In this document: positions 21,592-31,216 of the stretch, in pieces
How the letters are laid out: each line of letters begins with the position of its first letter
How positions within the stretch are numbered: position 1 is the first letter of the stretch
NCBI RefSeq assembly: GCF_018362975.1
Contig: NZ_CP074371.1
Location: forward strand, 1,054,001-1,118,000
DNA length: 64,000 nt
Source: Nocardia tengchongensis
Lineage (GTDB): Bacteria; Actinomycetota; Actinomycetes; Mycobacteriales; Mycobacteriaceae
Reading direction: 5' to 3'
The notes under the pieces: model-generated
What the model was told of the DNA's origin: nothing
Seen by the model: the letters and a program-made list of their open reading frames with translations, nothing else
The model's database searches: none
Translations under genes and position numbers: made by a program

Positions 21592-23418
21592 TCAGCCCAA
21601 GCGCTGCTTCAGAGCCTCGAACTCGTCGCGCAGGCCGGAGGGCAGCTTGTCGCCGATGAACTCGAACCACTCCTCGATCGAGGGGATCTCGTTCTTCCAC
21701 TCCGCGGCGTTGACCGCGAGCGCCTCGTCGACGTCGGCGGCCGACACGTCCAGGCCCTCGAGGTCGAGGTTGGCCGCGACCGGCACATTGCCGATCGGGG
21801 TGGCGGTGGCCTCGGAGCGACCCTCGATGCGGCCGACGATCCACTCCAGCACGCGGGAGTTCTCGCCGAATCCGGGCCACAGGAAGCGGCCGTCGTCGCC
21901 ACGACGGAACCAGTTGACGTAGAAGATCTTCGGCAGCTGCTGCGCGTCGGCGTTCTTGCCGAGGGTGATCCAGTGGTTGAGGTAGTCACCCACGTGGTAG
22001 CCCATGAACGGCAGCATGGCCATCGGGTCGCGGCGGACGGTGCCGACCTTGCCCTCGGCGGCGGCGGTCTGCTCGGAGCCGACGGTGGCGCCCATGAACA
22101 CGCCGTGCTGCCAGTCGAAGGACTCGGTCACCAGCGGGATGGTGGTCTTGCGGCGACCGCCGAACAGGATGGCCGAGATCGGCACGCCCTGCGGGTCGTC
22201 CCACTCGGGGGCCAGGGTCGGGCACTGCGCCATCGGGGTGCAGTAGCGCGAGTTCGGGTGCGCGGCGAGGGTTTCCGACTCGCGCTCGAACCAGTCGTTG
22301 CCCTTCCAGTCGACGAGGTGGTCGGGGGTGCCTTCCAGGCCCTCCCACCACACGTCGTTGTCGTCGGTGAGGGCGACGTTGGTGTAGACGGTGTTGCCGG
22401 CCTCCATGGTGGCCATGGCGTTCGGGTTCGAGCTGTGGTTGGTGCCGGGGGCGACACCGAAGAAGCCGAACTCCGGGTTGACCGCATATAGTCGGCCGTC
22501 CTCGCCGAAGCGCATCCACGCGATGTCGTCACCGAGGGTCTCGGCGCGCCAGCCCGGGATGGTCGGCTGGATCATGGCGAGGTTGGTCTTGCCACAGGCC
22601 GACGGGAACGCGGCGGCGATGTAGTACGCCTTGTTCTCCGGCGAGATCAGCTTGAGGATCAGCATGTGCTCGGCCAGCCAGCCCTCGTCGTGCGCCATCG
22701 CCGAGGCGATGCGCAGCGAGTAGCACTTCTTGCCCAGCAGCGCGTTGCCGCCGTAACCCGAACCGTAGGACCAGATCTCGCGGTCCTCGGGGAAGTGGGT
22801 GATGTACTTGGTGTCGTTGCACGGCCACGGCACGTCGGCCTGGCCCTCGGCGAGCGGGGCGCCCACGGAGTGCAGGGCCTTCACGAACTCGCCGTCGGTG
22901 CCGAGCTTGGCCAGCGCGGCCGCGCCCATGCGGGTCATGACGCGCATGGAGACCACGACGTACTCGGAGTCGGTGAGCTCGACGCCCAGCTTCGGGTTCT
23001 CGGCGCCGAGGGGGCCCATGCAGAAGGGCACCACGTACATGGTGCGGCCCTTCATGGAGCCCTTGTAGAGCTCGGTCATGGTGGCGCGCATCTCGGCCGG
23101 GTCGACCCAGTTGTTGGTCGGGCCGGCGTCGGCCTCGGTCTTGGAGCAGATGTAGGTGCGCGATTCGACGCGGGCCACATCGGAGGGGTCGGAGAGCGCC
23201 AGGTAGGAGTTGGGCTTCTTCGACTCGTTCAGCTTCTTGAAGGTGCCGGCGGCCACCAGCTGCTCGGAGAGGCGGACCGCTTCCTCCTCGGACCCATCGG
23301 CCCAGACCACGCGGTCGGGCTGGGTGAGTTCTGCGACCTCCTGTACCCAGGCAAGCAGTTCCTTGTGCTCGGTGGGCGCGGTGCCATCGTGAAGACCAGG
23401 AATGGTCGCTGAGGTCAT
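21592..23418 (-). CDS. pckG: Phosphoenolpyruvate carboxykinase (GTP)
   Basis: 608 residues, GTP-dependent PEPCK, interconverting oxaloacetate + GTP with PEP + CO2 + GDP at the gluconeogenic branch point. The P-loop with the catalytic cysteine is [12 protein letters not shown] (about residue 272), with RRKTTIPLV and NWFRRGDDG for nucleotide and metal contacts further on. The length is typical of the GTP family. ATG 23418 is preceded by CAGGAGAGTTTTC. It stands alone with a 240-base upstream region containing the AT-rich block GTTAACGCCATATATCG, a likely promoter. Same neighbourhood as mycobacterial pckA. Confidence 0.97.
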   Translation of the reverse strand: MTSATIPGLHDGTAPTEHKELLAWVQEVAELTQPDRVVWADGSEEEAVRLSEQLVAAGTFKKLNESKKPNSYLALSDPSDVARVESRTYICSKTEADAGPTNNWVDPAEMRATMTELYKGSMKGRTMYVVPFCMGPLGAENPKLGVELTDSEYVVVSMRVMTRMGAAALAKLGTDGEFVKALHSVGAPLAEGQADVPWPCNDTKYITHFPEDREIWSYGSGYGGNALLGKKCYSLRIASAMAHDEGWLAEHMLILKLISPENKAYYIAAAFPSACGKTNLAMIQPTIPGWRAETLGDDIAWMRFGEDGRLYAVNPEFGFFGVAPGTNHSSNPNAMATMEAGNTVYTNVALTDDNDVWWEGLEGTPDHLVDWKGNDWFERESETLAAHPNSRYCTPMAQCPTLAPEWDDPQGVPISAILFGGRRKTTIPLVTESFDWQHGVFMGATVGSEQTAAAEGKVGTVRRDPMAMLPFMGYHVGDYLNHWITLGKNADAQQLPKIFYVNWFRRGDDGRFLWPGFGENSRVLEWIVGRIEGRSEATATPIGNVPVAANLDLEGLDVSAADVDEALAVNAAEWKNEIPSIEEWFEFIGDKLPSGLRDEFEALKQRLG

Positions 23419-23662
23419 GAAAACTCTCCTGAGATGGGCGGGCCCCGATGACCATCGAGCCAAGGAGCGCGGCTCGCGACACCGAGTGCCACCAATTGCG
23501 GCAAGGCTCCCACTGGTCCCGAACGCTCGTCCATACCGGCTGGACGTGTGTTCAGGAACGCAACGGATGCCCTGGTTCCTGCCATAGAGGTTAACGCCAT
23601 ATATCGCGCTGTACGGAATCGGGTTGTCCAGTCGGTACCGGGTCGAAACCTCGGACCAGCCG

Positions 23663-25264
23663 CTATCCGAATTCGAGTGCGGCCAGGTCACGTTCACACG
23701 CTTGCAGGAGGGCGGGTCGCCGCTGCGCCGCCTGCCGCAATTGCGCCTCCAATTCACCGACCTGTAAGTCGGTTTCGACCATGCGCGCGGCGGCACTGCC
23801 GAGCACCTGGTCGGTGAGCCGTTCCTCGGCGTCGACCAGGGCCGTGGCCACCCGCTGTTCCAGGCCCGCCCGGGCGTCGACCAGCGCGTCGGCGACCCAT
23901 TGCCGCAGGTGGGCGCCGTCGGCGAGCTGCCTGCGGGCGCGCACCACCCAGCCGGCGCCCGCGGCACCGAGGAACAGACTGACCGGCATGATCGCGTAGT
24001 CGAACGCCTGCAACAGCGCGAGCGGCGTCACCAGCAGCCGGCCCAGCCCGAAGCCCGCCGACGCCCCGAGCGCGATCACCAGGTGGTCTTCCACGCCGCG
24101 CAGCCGCGGCCCCGGCGTCGGGACCGCCCGTGCCACCCGATCCGGCGGGGCCGGAAAAGATATATGCCATTCCTCCGCGACGGATTCCTCGACCTGACGG
24201 CACAATTCGCCGATCCGGGAGCGGATCATCCGATCCATCTCTTGTGTGAGCTTTTCCACAGATTCGCTCACTCGTCGCGGAAATTCGGCGTGCGCACCCC
24301 GCGGCAACCCGTCGATCTCGTCCCGCAACTCCGTGTGCAACCCCCGAATCCGGGCCCCGACCTCGTGCAACAGATCCACTCGCGCCAATTGCAGCCGATT
24401 CCGGACCACGCTCATCCCCGATCCGCGCCCGCCGTCGCCGACCGCCAGCAACCGCGCCCGCTCCTCCCGCAGCGCCGCCACGTCCCCGCCGTCGCGCACC
24501 TTGCCCAACTGCTCCCGAATCCGCCGCCGCGTCTCCCCGACCACCCGCTCCCGCACGATCGCCACCTGATCGCGCACCGCTCCCGCCCCGGCCGCCGCCA
24601 CCAGCCGCGCGTGCAACAACCCCACCCCCGACCGATCCACCAGCGCCGAATCCCCGCTCCCCCGGCCCACCGCCGCCATCCGCGCCGACACCGGCACGAT
24701 CTCCTCCCCGCCCCCGCCCGCCTCGGCCAGCAGCTCCACATTCCGCTTGCGGACCTCCCGCCAGTCCCGATGCGCGTGAATCCCGTCCAGCGCGAACACG
24801 ATCCGCGTCCCGTCCGCCCGCAGCCCCCGCACCCGCTCCAGCAGCTCAGCACCGACCAACGCCCCCGCATCCAGCACCACGAGCGCCACCGCCGCCGGGC
24901 CGCAGCCGCCGTCCGCCGGGACGACGACGAAGTCGATGCGCGGCCGGAACCGCGCCAATTCGACCCGCAGGGCGGCCGCGTGGGAATCATCGGCACCGAC
25001 GAGCGCGATCGCCGCGGACCCCACCGGCTCCGGATTCGCCAGCGCGCGCAGCAGCGCCAGCCCGTGGGGATTCCACCGCATGACAACGGCCTCGACCGCT
25101 TCCGGCAGCGCGGCGCGATCGGCTGGGCCGTCCGTCGGCGTCTCGCGCCGACACGTCGCGGACGGAGGCGGCGCGGCCCGGTGCGGCGGGAGTTCGAGCC
25201 CGCTCGGCCGTACGCCGTCGAGGGGGCGGGGTTCGGGGATCAACACCGCTGATTCGGATCCCAC
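23663..25264 (-). CDS. Degenerate dynamin-like GTPase / coiled-coil membrane protein
   Basis: Up to 533 residues. The N-terminal region (about 62-210) follows a Ras-like pattern but has lost the P-loop: [20 protein letters not shown] has no GKS/T, and [12 protein letters not shown] stands where N/TKxD belongs, followed by an SA motif (IVPVSARM). A long charged helical region (about 225-345) contains coiled-coil-like sequence. A hairpin of two hydrophobic segments (about 380-430) and another helical tail follow. This is the layout of bacterial dynamin-like proteins such as IniA. It starts at GTG 25264, 53 bases after an intact small GTPase gene on the same strand, suggesting a catalytic/degenerate pair. 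Alternative start at MRWNPHG. Confidence 0.65.
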   Translation of the reverse strand: MGSESAVLIPEPRPLDGVRPSGLELPPHRAAPPPSATCRRETPTDGPADRAALPEAVEAVVMRWNPHGLALLRALANPEPVGSAAIALVGADDSHAAALRVELARFRPRIDFVVVPADGGCGPAAVALVVLDAGALVGAELLERVRGLRADGTRIVFALDGIHAHRDWREVRKRNVELLAEAGGGGEEIVPVSARMAAVGRGSGDSALVDRSGVGLLHARLVAAAGAGAVRDQVAIVRERVVGETRRRIREQLGKVRDGGDVAALREERARLLAVGDGGRGSGMSVVRNRLQLARVDLLHEVGARIRGLHTELRDEIDGLPRGAHAEFPRRVSESVEKLTQEMDRMIRSRIGELCRQVEESVAEEWHISFPAPPDRVARAVPTPGPRLRGVEDHLVIALGASAGFGLGRLLVTPLALLQAFDYAIMPVSLFLGAAGAGWVVRARRQLADGAHLRQWVADALVDARAGLEQRVATALVDAEERLTDQVLGSAAARMVETDLQVGELEAQLRQAAQRRPALLQACERDLAALEFG

Positions 25265-25317
25265 GATGGATTCGGCTTGGCCGCAGGCGAATCCGGGCGA
25301 ACATCCGGCACTGCCCG

Positions 25318-25980
25318 TCAGTCGGCGAGGGCGGCCGCGACAGTCTCGTAGCGGCGGTGCAGCTCACGGTGCAGACGATCGATTCCGCTGGCGCAGTGCA
25401 GGATTTGGAGCAGGCGTTGCGCGGGAAGCCGCGGATCCCGGTGCAGGGACGCCAGCAGACACGAGACGCCGAAGAGGTCCCAGCGGTCGATGAGGGCCCG
25501 GCGGGCGTCGAGGTCGGGGCCGGGGGCGGTGAACAGGTCGTGGGACAGGCACAGCGGCGAGTCGGCGTGCTCGCGGTGGCGGTGCAGGGTGCGGAGGTCG
25601 GTGTCGGTGAGGGTGCCCGCGCGGGTGTGGGCGGCCAGGGCGGCGACCACCGGGAAGACGGGGAGGCCGTGGCGGGCGGCGAGGTCCTCGGCGGCGGTGG
25701 CGGCGTCGGACCAGCGGACGCCGATGGCGTCGGCCTTGTTGAGGATCACCAGGGTGCGGTCCGGCCGCAGGGCCGCGAGGGCGCGGTGGTCGGCCGGGTC
25801 GGCGAGGCCGGGGAGAACATAGAGGACAAGGTCGCCGTCGAGGGCGGGGCTCGGGTGGCCCGGGTGGTCGAGGGGGCGGGTTTCCTCGGCGGTGAGCAGG
25901 GTCAGGGCTCGGCGGAGGGTGGTCTTGCCGGCGCGGGCGCGGCCCGTGACCTGGATGCGCGGCGATCGCCCGGGCGGCAC
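25318..25980 (-). CDS. P-loop GTPase
   Basis: 220 residues. Walker A is GRARAGKTTLRRAL (about residue 13), a D-x-x-G-like step is VLPGLADPADH, and the base-specificity motif is ILNKADAIG (about 80). The C-terminal half is helical with no membrane segment. It probably forms an operon with the downstream degenerate GTPase-like protein (53-base gap). The context (next to trmB-mmpL3 and pckG) gives no direct clue to role. The family might be the dynamin/YfjP type, but the short length is unusual, so I only call a GTPase. Confidence 0.7.
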   Translation of the reverse strand: MPPGRSPRIQVTGRARAGKTTLRRALTLLTAEETRPLDHPGHPSPALDGDLVLYVLPGLADPADHRALAALRPDRTLVILNKADAIGVRWSDAATAAEDLAARHGLPVFPVVAALAAHTRAGTLTDTDLRTLHRHREHADSPLCLSHDLFTAPGPDLDARRALIDRWDLFGVSCLLASLHRDPRLPAQRLLQILHCASGIDRLHRELHRRYETVAAALAD

Positions 25981-26247
25981 GCGGGCAGCCTAGCGAGACG
26001 CCGCTGGTGCGGGGGCGGAAAACTCTCATCGAACCCACAACCAAGACCGTTCGGTCCCGGATGTGGTCCGGGGCGGGTCCGCGGCGGCTGGTGGAAATGG
26101 CAACTACCGCAAGGTGAGTCACTGTCCGGTTGTCATCGCGGGTGGTCACGGCGGCGTGTCCGGTGTGGCGTCGGGCCTGGCAGCCGGATTGATCTTGGCC
26201 GTCGGAACCCGTGGTCGATTGCTGCGCCAAGGATCGAATACTGGACA

Positions 26248-27084
26248 ATGGACGCCGTGAACGACGCCGCGAACCCCTCTGCCGAGCCAGTTCCCGGGCC
26301 GCGGTCCGCCGACCCCGCCGGTGACGCCGATCACCCGGAAGCCACCGCCGAACGGACGGATCGGCCCGTGGGTGGCAACCGCCTCTATCCCCGGGTCACC
26401 AGTTTCCGCATGCGCCGGGGCGCGGTGTCGCCGTCGCGCCAGGATTCCTGGGATCGGCTGTGGCCGGTCATCGGCAAGGACGTGTCCGACGAAAAGCTGG
26501 ACGCCGATGCCTGGTTCGGCCGCTCGGCGCCGCTCATCATCGAGATCGGCTGCGGCACCGGCACCGCGACCGCGGCCATGGCGCAGGCCGAGCCGCAGTT
26601 CAATCTGATCGGCATCGAGGTCTACAAGCCGGGTCTGGCCCAGTTGGTGCAGCGCGTGGAGCGGGAGGGCATCGAGAACCTCCGGGTGCTGCGCGGTGAT
26701 GCCGTGGATGTCCTGGAAAACATGATTGCTCCCGAATCGCTGACGGGCGTGCGGGTGTTTTTTCCGGACCCGTGGCCCAAGGCTCGCCACCACAAGCGGC
26801 GGCTGCTGCAGCCGGAAACCTTCGCACTCATCGCAAGTCGGCTGATTCCGGGCGGCGTTCTGCATGTCGCGACCGACCACGCGGACTACGCGGAGTGGAT
26901 CGGCCAGTACGGCAATGCGGAACCCCAGCTCATCGGCATGAACGAGCCGACCGGCGGAGATCCCGAGGCGTATCGAACCAACGCACCGATTGGTTTCGAA
27001 CGTCCGATTACCAAGTTCGAAAACAAAGGACTCCGCGCGGGTAGCGCCATCACCGAGTTCATCTGGGGGAAGATCGAATCATGA
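26248..27084 (+). CDS. trmB: tRNA (guanine-N7)-methyltransferase
   Basis: 278 residues. Makes m7G46 in tRNA using S-adenosylmethionine. It has a variable acidic N-terminal extension of about 45 residues, then TSFRMRRGAVSPSRQDSW, motif I IIEIGCGTGTATAAMA (about 98) and the TrmB hallmark FFPDPWPKARHHKRRL (about 170). The tail contains TKFENKG, which contacts tRNA in this family. ATG 26248. The last bases ATGA overlap the start of the NYN-domain gene, so trmB, NYN and mmpL3 form one operon, as in mycobacteria. Confidence 0.96.
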   Translation: MDAVNDAANPSAEPVPGPRSADPAGDADHPEATAERTDRPVGGNRLYPRVTSFRMRRGAVSPSRQDSWDRLWPVIGKDVSDEKLDADAWFGRSAPLIIEIGCGTGTATAAMAQAEPQFNLIGIEVYKPGLAQLVQRVEREGIENLRVLRGDAVDVLENMIAPESLTGVRVFFPDPWPKARHHKRRLLQPETFALIASRLIPGGVLHVATDHADYAEWIGQYGNAEPQLIGMNEPTGGDPEAYRTNAPIGFERPITKFENKGLRAGSAITEFIWGKIES

Positions 27085-27851
27085 GCGTCAGTGAGATGAC
27101 CCCGGAGGTCGCGGAAGTTGCCGGAATAATGCACGGCGCCGACTCGACCGGACTACAGGGCACCACCGGGCTCCACGGCAACGCGGCCGTAGCCATTGGC
27201 GGCACCGCCACCGACGTGCGGCGCGTGCTGTTGGTCTGGGATGCACCGAATCTCGATATGGGCCTGGGCGCCATCCTCGGTGGCCGCCCGACCGCCGCCT
27301 ACCGCCCGCGCTTCGACGCGCTGGGCCGCTGGCTGCTGGCCCGCACCGCCGAACTCTCGGTCGGCAGCAAGACCCGGGTCGAACCCGAGGCCACCGTCTT
27401 CACCAATATCGCCCCCGGCACCGCCGATGTGGTGCGACCCTGGGTCGAGGCACTGCGCAATGTCGGCTACGCCGTCTTCGCCAAACCGAAGGTCGACGAA
27501 GACTCCGATGTGGACAGCGACATGCTCGGCCACATCGAGCTACGCCGTCGCGGCGCCGGACTGGCCGGAATCATGGTGGCCTCCGCCGATGGGCAGGCGT
27601 TCCGCGCGCCCCTCGAGGAGATCGCCGCTTCCGGTGTGCCTGTTCAGGTACTGGGTTTTCGCGAGCACGCGAGTTGGGCCGTCACGTCGGATATTCTCGA
27701 ATTCATCGACCTCGAGGACATCCCGGGCGTGTTCCGTGAACCGCTGCCCAGGGTCAGCCTCGACTCGCTGCCCGACGAGGGTGCATGGCTGCAGCCGTTC
27801 CGGCCGCTGTCTGCCCTGCTCACCCTCCCGCCCCGCTCAAGGAGTCGCTTA
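27081..27851 (+). CDS. NYN-domain (PIN-like) protein reading into mmpL3 without a stop
   Basis: About 257 residues before the mmpL3 start. The NYN/PIN-like fold is seen in RRVLLVWDAPNLDMGLGAIL (about residue 50), followed by DSDVDSDMLGHIE and GIMVASADGQAF with conserved acidic residues of a possible metal-dependent RNase. ATG 27081 overlaps the trmB stop (ATGA). This corresponds to mycobacterial Rv0207c. In this sequence the frame continues directly into MmpL3. One base away, a TAG overlaps the mmpL3 GTG (27850-27852), so a one-base error near 27825-27840 would give the conventional separate gene ending AQGVA. Function and substrate unproven. Confidence 0.75.
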
Positions 27852-30800
27852 GTGTTCACCCGCTGGGGCGACCTGGTCTACAAGCTGCGCTACACCGTCC
27901 TGGGTGTGGTCGTCGCCGCACTGCTCTCGTTGGGAGCGTTCGGGTTCGGGCTGGAGGACCATCTCAGCTCCAGCGGATGGGACGATCCCACCTCGGAGTC
28001 GACCGCGGCCGCGCAACTCAAGGACCAGGTCTACAACCGCGACCACAACAGCGATGTGGTGCTGCTGTACACCGCGCCCGACGGCCGGACCATCGATGAT
28101 CCGGCCTGGCAGCAAAAGGTCATCGACAGCCTGAACAACCTGCCCAAGCAGCACCCGGAGATCACGCAGGTCAACGCGTCGCCGTGGAAGACGGAGACGG
28201 GTCAGCAGCTGGCGCAGGCCGCGAGCCCGGATCGCAAGCATGCTTTCGCGACGGTCGCCATCAAGGGCGACAACGACACCGAGATCATGCGCAACTACCG
28301 GAATGTCAAGAACGCCTTCACCGTTCCGGACGTGACGGTCGAGGTCGGCGGTATGCAGCCGATCGCGGGCACGCTGAACGACACCATGGCGCAGGACCAG
28401 AAGCGCATGGAGATCATCGCGATCCCGGTGGTCGCGATCCTGCTGTTCTTCATCTTCGGCGGCGTCGTCGCGGCCGCGCTGCCGCTGATCATCGGTGGCC
28501 TCACCGTGATCGGCGCGAACGGCATCGTCATGGGGATCACGAAGTTCACCGAGGTGAATTCGTTCGTCTCCCCGGTGGTTTCGATGATCGGCCTGGGTCT
28601 GGCCATCGACTACGGCCTGTTCATAGTCAGCCGGTTCCGGGAGGAAGTAGCCGACGGCTACGACACCAAGTCCGCGGTGCGGCGCAGTGTGCAGACGGCC
28701 GGCCGCACGGTCATCTTCTCGGCGACCATGATCATCGCCGCCAGCGCCGGCATGCTGCTGTTCCCGCAGGGCTTCCTGAAGTCGGTGGCCTACGGCACCA
28801 TCGCGACCGTCGCGCTGGCCGCGATCTCGGCGCTCACCGTGCTGCCCGCGCTGCTGTCCATTCTGGGCCCGCGCGTGGATGCCCTGGGTCTCAAGCGTTT
28901 CCGCAAGGAGAAGACCACCGAGCAGATCGAGAACGGCTTCTGGGGCAAGATGACCGCGTGGGTCATGAAGCACCCGCTCAAGGTCGCCATCCCGATCACC
29001 ATCGGCCTGCTGCTGCTCATCATCCCGGTGAAGAACCTGCAGTTCGGCGGTATCTCCGAAACCTATCTGCCGCCGGACAATCCGACCCGGCTGGCGCAGC
29101 AGCACTTCGACGAAGTGTTCCCGATGCGCAAGTCCGATCCGCTGCAGCTGGTCATCATCACCGACGAGTCCCGCAATGTCGGTCCGATCATCAGCTCCGC
29201 CAACGAGATCACGCCCGGCCTGCTGTCCAACGGCAAGTTCCAGATCCCCTCGCAGAAGCCGCCGAACGGCTCCAACGTGTGGGTCTCCGAGGGCCGGCTG
29301 GAGAAGGGCGCGGACAAGACCGCGGCCATCGACGCGCTGCGCTCGATGGAGGTGCCCGACGGCGCCGAGGTGATGATCACCGGTCAGCCCGCGATCGAAC
29401 AGGATTCGATCAGCGCGCTGCTGGACCGCATGCCGTTGATGATCGCGCTGGTGGTGCTGGTGACCACCATCCTGATGTTCCTCACCTTCGGTTCCCTGGT
29501 GCTGCCGATCAAGGCGGCGCTGATGAGCGCGCTCGGCCTGGGTTCCACGCTCGGCATCCTGACCTGGATCTTCATCGACGGTCACGGCGCGGGCCTGTTG
29601 AACTTCACGCCGCAGCCGATCATGTCGCCGGTGCTGGTGCTGATCATCTCGGTGGTCTACGGCCTGTCCATCGACTACGAGGTGTTCCTGCTCTCCCGCA
29701 TGGTGGAGGCCCGCACGCAAGGCGCGAGCACCACCGAGGCGGTGCGGGCGGGCACCGCGCAGACCGGCCGCATCATCACCGCGGCCGCGCTCATCCTGCT
29801 GGTCGTCACGGGCGCGTTCGCGTTCTCGGACCTGGTGATGATGCAGTACATCGCCTACGGCATGGTGGCGGCGCTGTTCATCGACGCGACCGTGCTGCGC
29901 ATGCTGCTGGTGCCGGCCACCATGAAGCTGCTCGGTGACGACTGCTGGTGGGCGCCCAAGTGGATGAAGAAGATCCAGCAGAAGATCGGCCTGGGCGAGC
30001 CCATCCTCGACGATGAGCGGCCCGGTGGCGGCGAAGTGGTCGACCTGGTGAAGACCACGCCGATCACCGACCCGGTCACCATGCAGATCCCGATCATCAC
30101 CGACGGTTCCACGCCCGCCCGGCCGCGCAAGCCGCGCCCGCGACGCACCGTCGAGGTGGACAGCGAGGCTCCGACCCAGCGCATCGACACGGTGACGCCG
30201 AGCGAGACCACGCCGCCCACCGACAGCCCGGCGCCGCCCGCGGACGGCAACCAGGCCGCCCCGCTGTCGGACCACGCCGCGCGTGGATTCCCGTCCGCGA
30301 CCTCGCGTCCCGGATCCGGTGTCACGCCGTCGACCACCGCGTCCCCGGCCTTCGCCAAGCCCACCGGCATCTCGGAGTCCGCCCCGGAGGTCACCTTCGG
30401 CGCACCCGCGGAGTCCGTGCCGCCGCTGGCGCCGCGACGCGTGTCCGGCGTGATCAGCGCGGCCGCCGCCGAGGCGCCGACCACCGAACTCGGTTCCGTT
30501 CCACCGGTTTCCGCGTCCGGTCCGACCGAGGCCACGCATGCTCCGGTGGCCCCGCTGCCGATCGGCGATTTCGCTTCGCCCACCCGGAGTCCGGCCGGCG
30601 GCCTGCCGCAGCGGACACCGAAGCCGATCCCCGCGCCTGCGGAGAACTCCGCGCTCGGCCAGGACGTGGGCTTCACCGCCCCGCCCGCACCGCCGGCAGC
30701 GGTCGCGCCGCCGAGTCCGGTGCCGTCGATCTCGCAGCCCGTGCCGCCGGTGACGCCCGCGCCCCCGGTCGCACCGGCACCGCCCGCGCCGCAGGCGGAT

Positions 30801-31142
30801 TCGACGCCGCCCGCGCCCAGCGTCGGTTCGGAGCGGGTGCTGCCGCCGCCCGCGCCGAAGATCGCGCCGCACCCGGCCACCCGGGCCCAGCTGTACCAGC
30901 CGCAGGCCGAGCAGCAGCCCGAGCCGGAAGCGCCTGCGGTGGAACACCATCCGACGCACCACGCGGCCGCCGAGCAGGTCGAGGACGGCGCCGGGCGCAG
31001 CAGCATCGAACAGTGGATGTCGGATCTGCGCACCTCCCGCCGTCGGCCGGGCAAGCCGGACGAGGACGATGCCAAGCACCGCGGCGGTGAAGGACGTCAG
31101 GTGAGCGTCAACGAACTCCTGCGTCGCCAGAACAACGACTGA
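27852..31142 (+). CDS. mmpL3: MmpL3-type RND transporter, trehalose monomycolate exporter
   Basis: 1096 residues. Inner-membrane RND transporter that flips or exports trehalose monomycolate for the mycomembrane. It has twelve helices in two halves with two periplasmic porter loops. The paired proton-relay motifs are LAIDYGLFIVSRF (about residue 250) and LSIDYEVFLLSRM (about 605). An unusually long Pro/Ala/Ser-rich cytosolic tail (about 710-1096) ends RQVSVNELLRRQNND. GTG 27852 is chosen because AAGGAG lies eight bases upstream and homology begins VFTRWGDLVYKLRY. Third gene of the trmB operon, closed by the terminator at 31157-31195. Confidence 0.95.
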   Translation: MFTRWGDLVYKLRYTVLGVVVAALLSLGAFGFGLEDHLSSSGWDDPTSESTAAAQLKDQVYNRDHNSDVVLLYTAPDGRTIDDPAWQQKVIDSLNNLPKQHPEITQVNASPWKTETGQQLAQAASPDRKHAFATVAIKGDNDTEIMRNYRNVKNAFTVPDVTVEVGGMQPIAGTLNDTMAQDQKRMEIIAIPVVAILLFFIFGGVVAAALPLIIGGLTVIGANGIVMGITKFTEVNSFVSPVVSMIGLGLAIDYGLFIVSRFREEVADGYDTKSAVRRSVQTAGRTVIFSATMIIAASAGMLLFPQGFLKSVAYGTIATVALAAISALTVLPALLSILGPRVDALGLKRFRKEKTTEQIENGFWGKMTAWVMKHPLKVAIPITIGLLLLIIPVKNLQFGGISETYLPPDNPTRLAQQHFDEVFPMRKSDPLQLVIITDESRNVGPIISSANEITPGLLSNGKFQIPSQKPPNGSNVWVSEGRLEKGADKTAAIDALRSMEVPDGAEVMITGQPAIEQDSISALLDRMPLMIALVVLVTTILMFLTFGSLVLPIKAALMSALGLGSTLGILTWIFIDGHGAGLLNFTPQPIMSPVLVLIISVVYGLSIDYEVFLLSRMVEARTQGASTTEAVRAGTAQTGRIITAAALILLVVTGAFAFSDLVMMQYIAYGMVAALFIDATVLRMLLVPATMKLLGDDCWWAPKWMKKIQQKIGLGEPILDDERPGGGEVVDLVKTTPITDPVTMQIPIITDGSTPARPRKPRPRRTVEVDSEAPTQRIDTVTPSETTPPTDSPAPPADGNQAAPLSDHAARGFPSATSRPGSGVTPSTTASPAFAKPTGISESAPEVTFGAPAESVPPLAPRRVSGVISAAAAEAPTTELGSVPPVSASGPTEATHAPVAPLPIGDFASPTRSPAGGLPQRTPKPIPAPAENSALGQDVGFTAPPAPPAAVAPPSPVPSISQPVPPVTPAPPVAPAPPAPQADSTPPAPSVGSERVLPPPAPKIAPHPATRAQLYQPQAEQQPEPEAPAVEHHPTHHAAAEQVEDGAGRSSIEQWMSDLRTSRRRPGKPDEDDAKHRGGEGRQVSVNELLRRQNND

Positions 31143-31156
31143 CGCGAGGACACCAG

Positions 31157-31195
31157 GAAGGCCCGGCCGAATTATCGGCCGGGCCTTCCTTTTTC
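31157..31195 (+). terminator. Intrinsic terminator of the trmB-mmpL3 operon
   Basis: Perfect 15-bp stem GGAAGGCCCGGCCGA / TCGGCCGGGCCTTCC with ATTA loop followed by TTTTT, 14 bases after the mmpL3 stop. The convergent DUF2339 gene ends at 31217 and may also use it. Confidence 0.92.
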
Positions 31196-31216
31196 GGTGC
31201 GCTACCTAGCGAGGCG

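Noticed and set aside
27849..31079. Long open frame antisense to mmpL3
   Set aside because: Low-complexity Arg/His/Asp composition; an artefact of codon bias opposite a well-supported transporter.
27081..31142. Annotating a single NYN-MmpL3 fusion protein
   Set aside because: A strong ribosome site and GTG mark the MmpL3 start exactly where family homology begins, and the two are separate genes in mycobacteria; the readthrough is reported as a finding instead.
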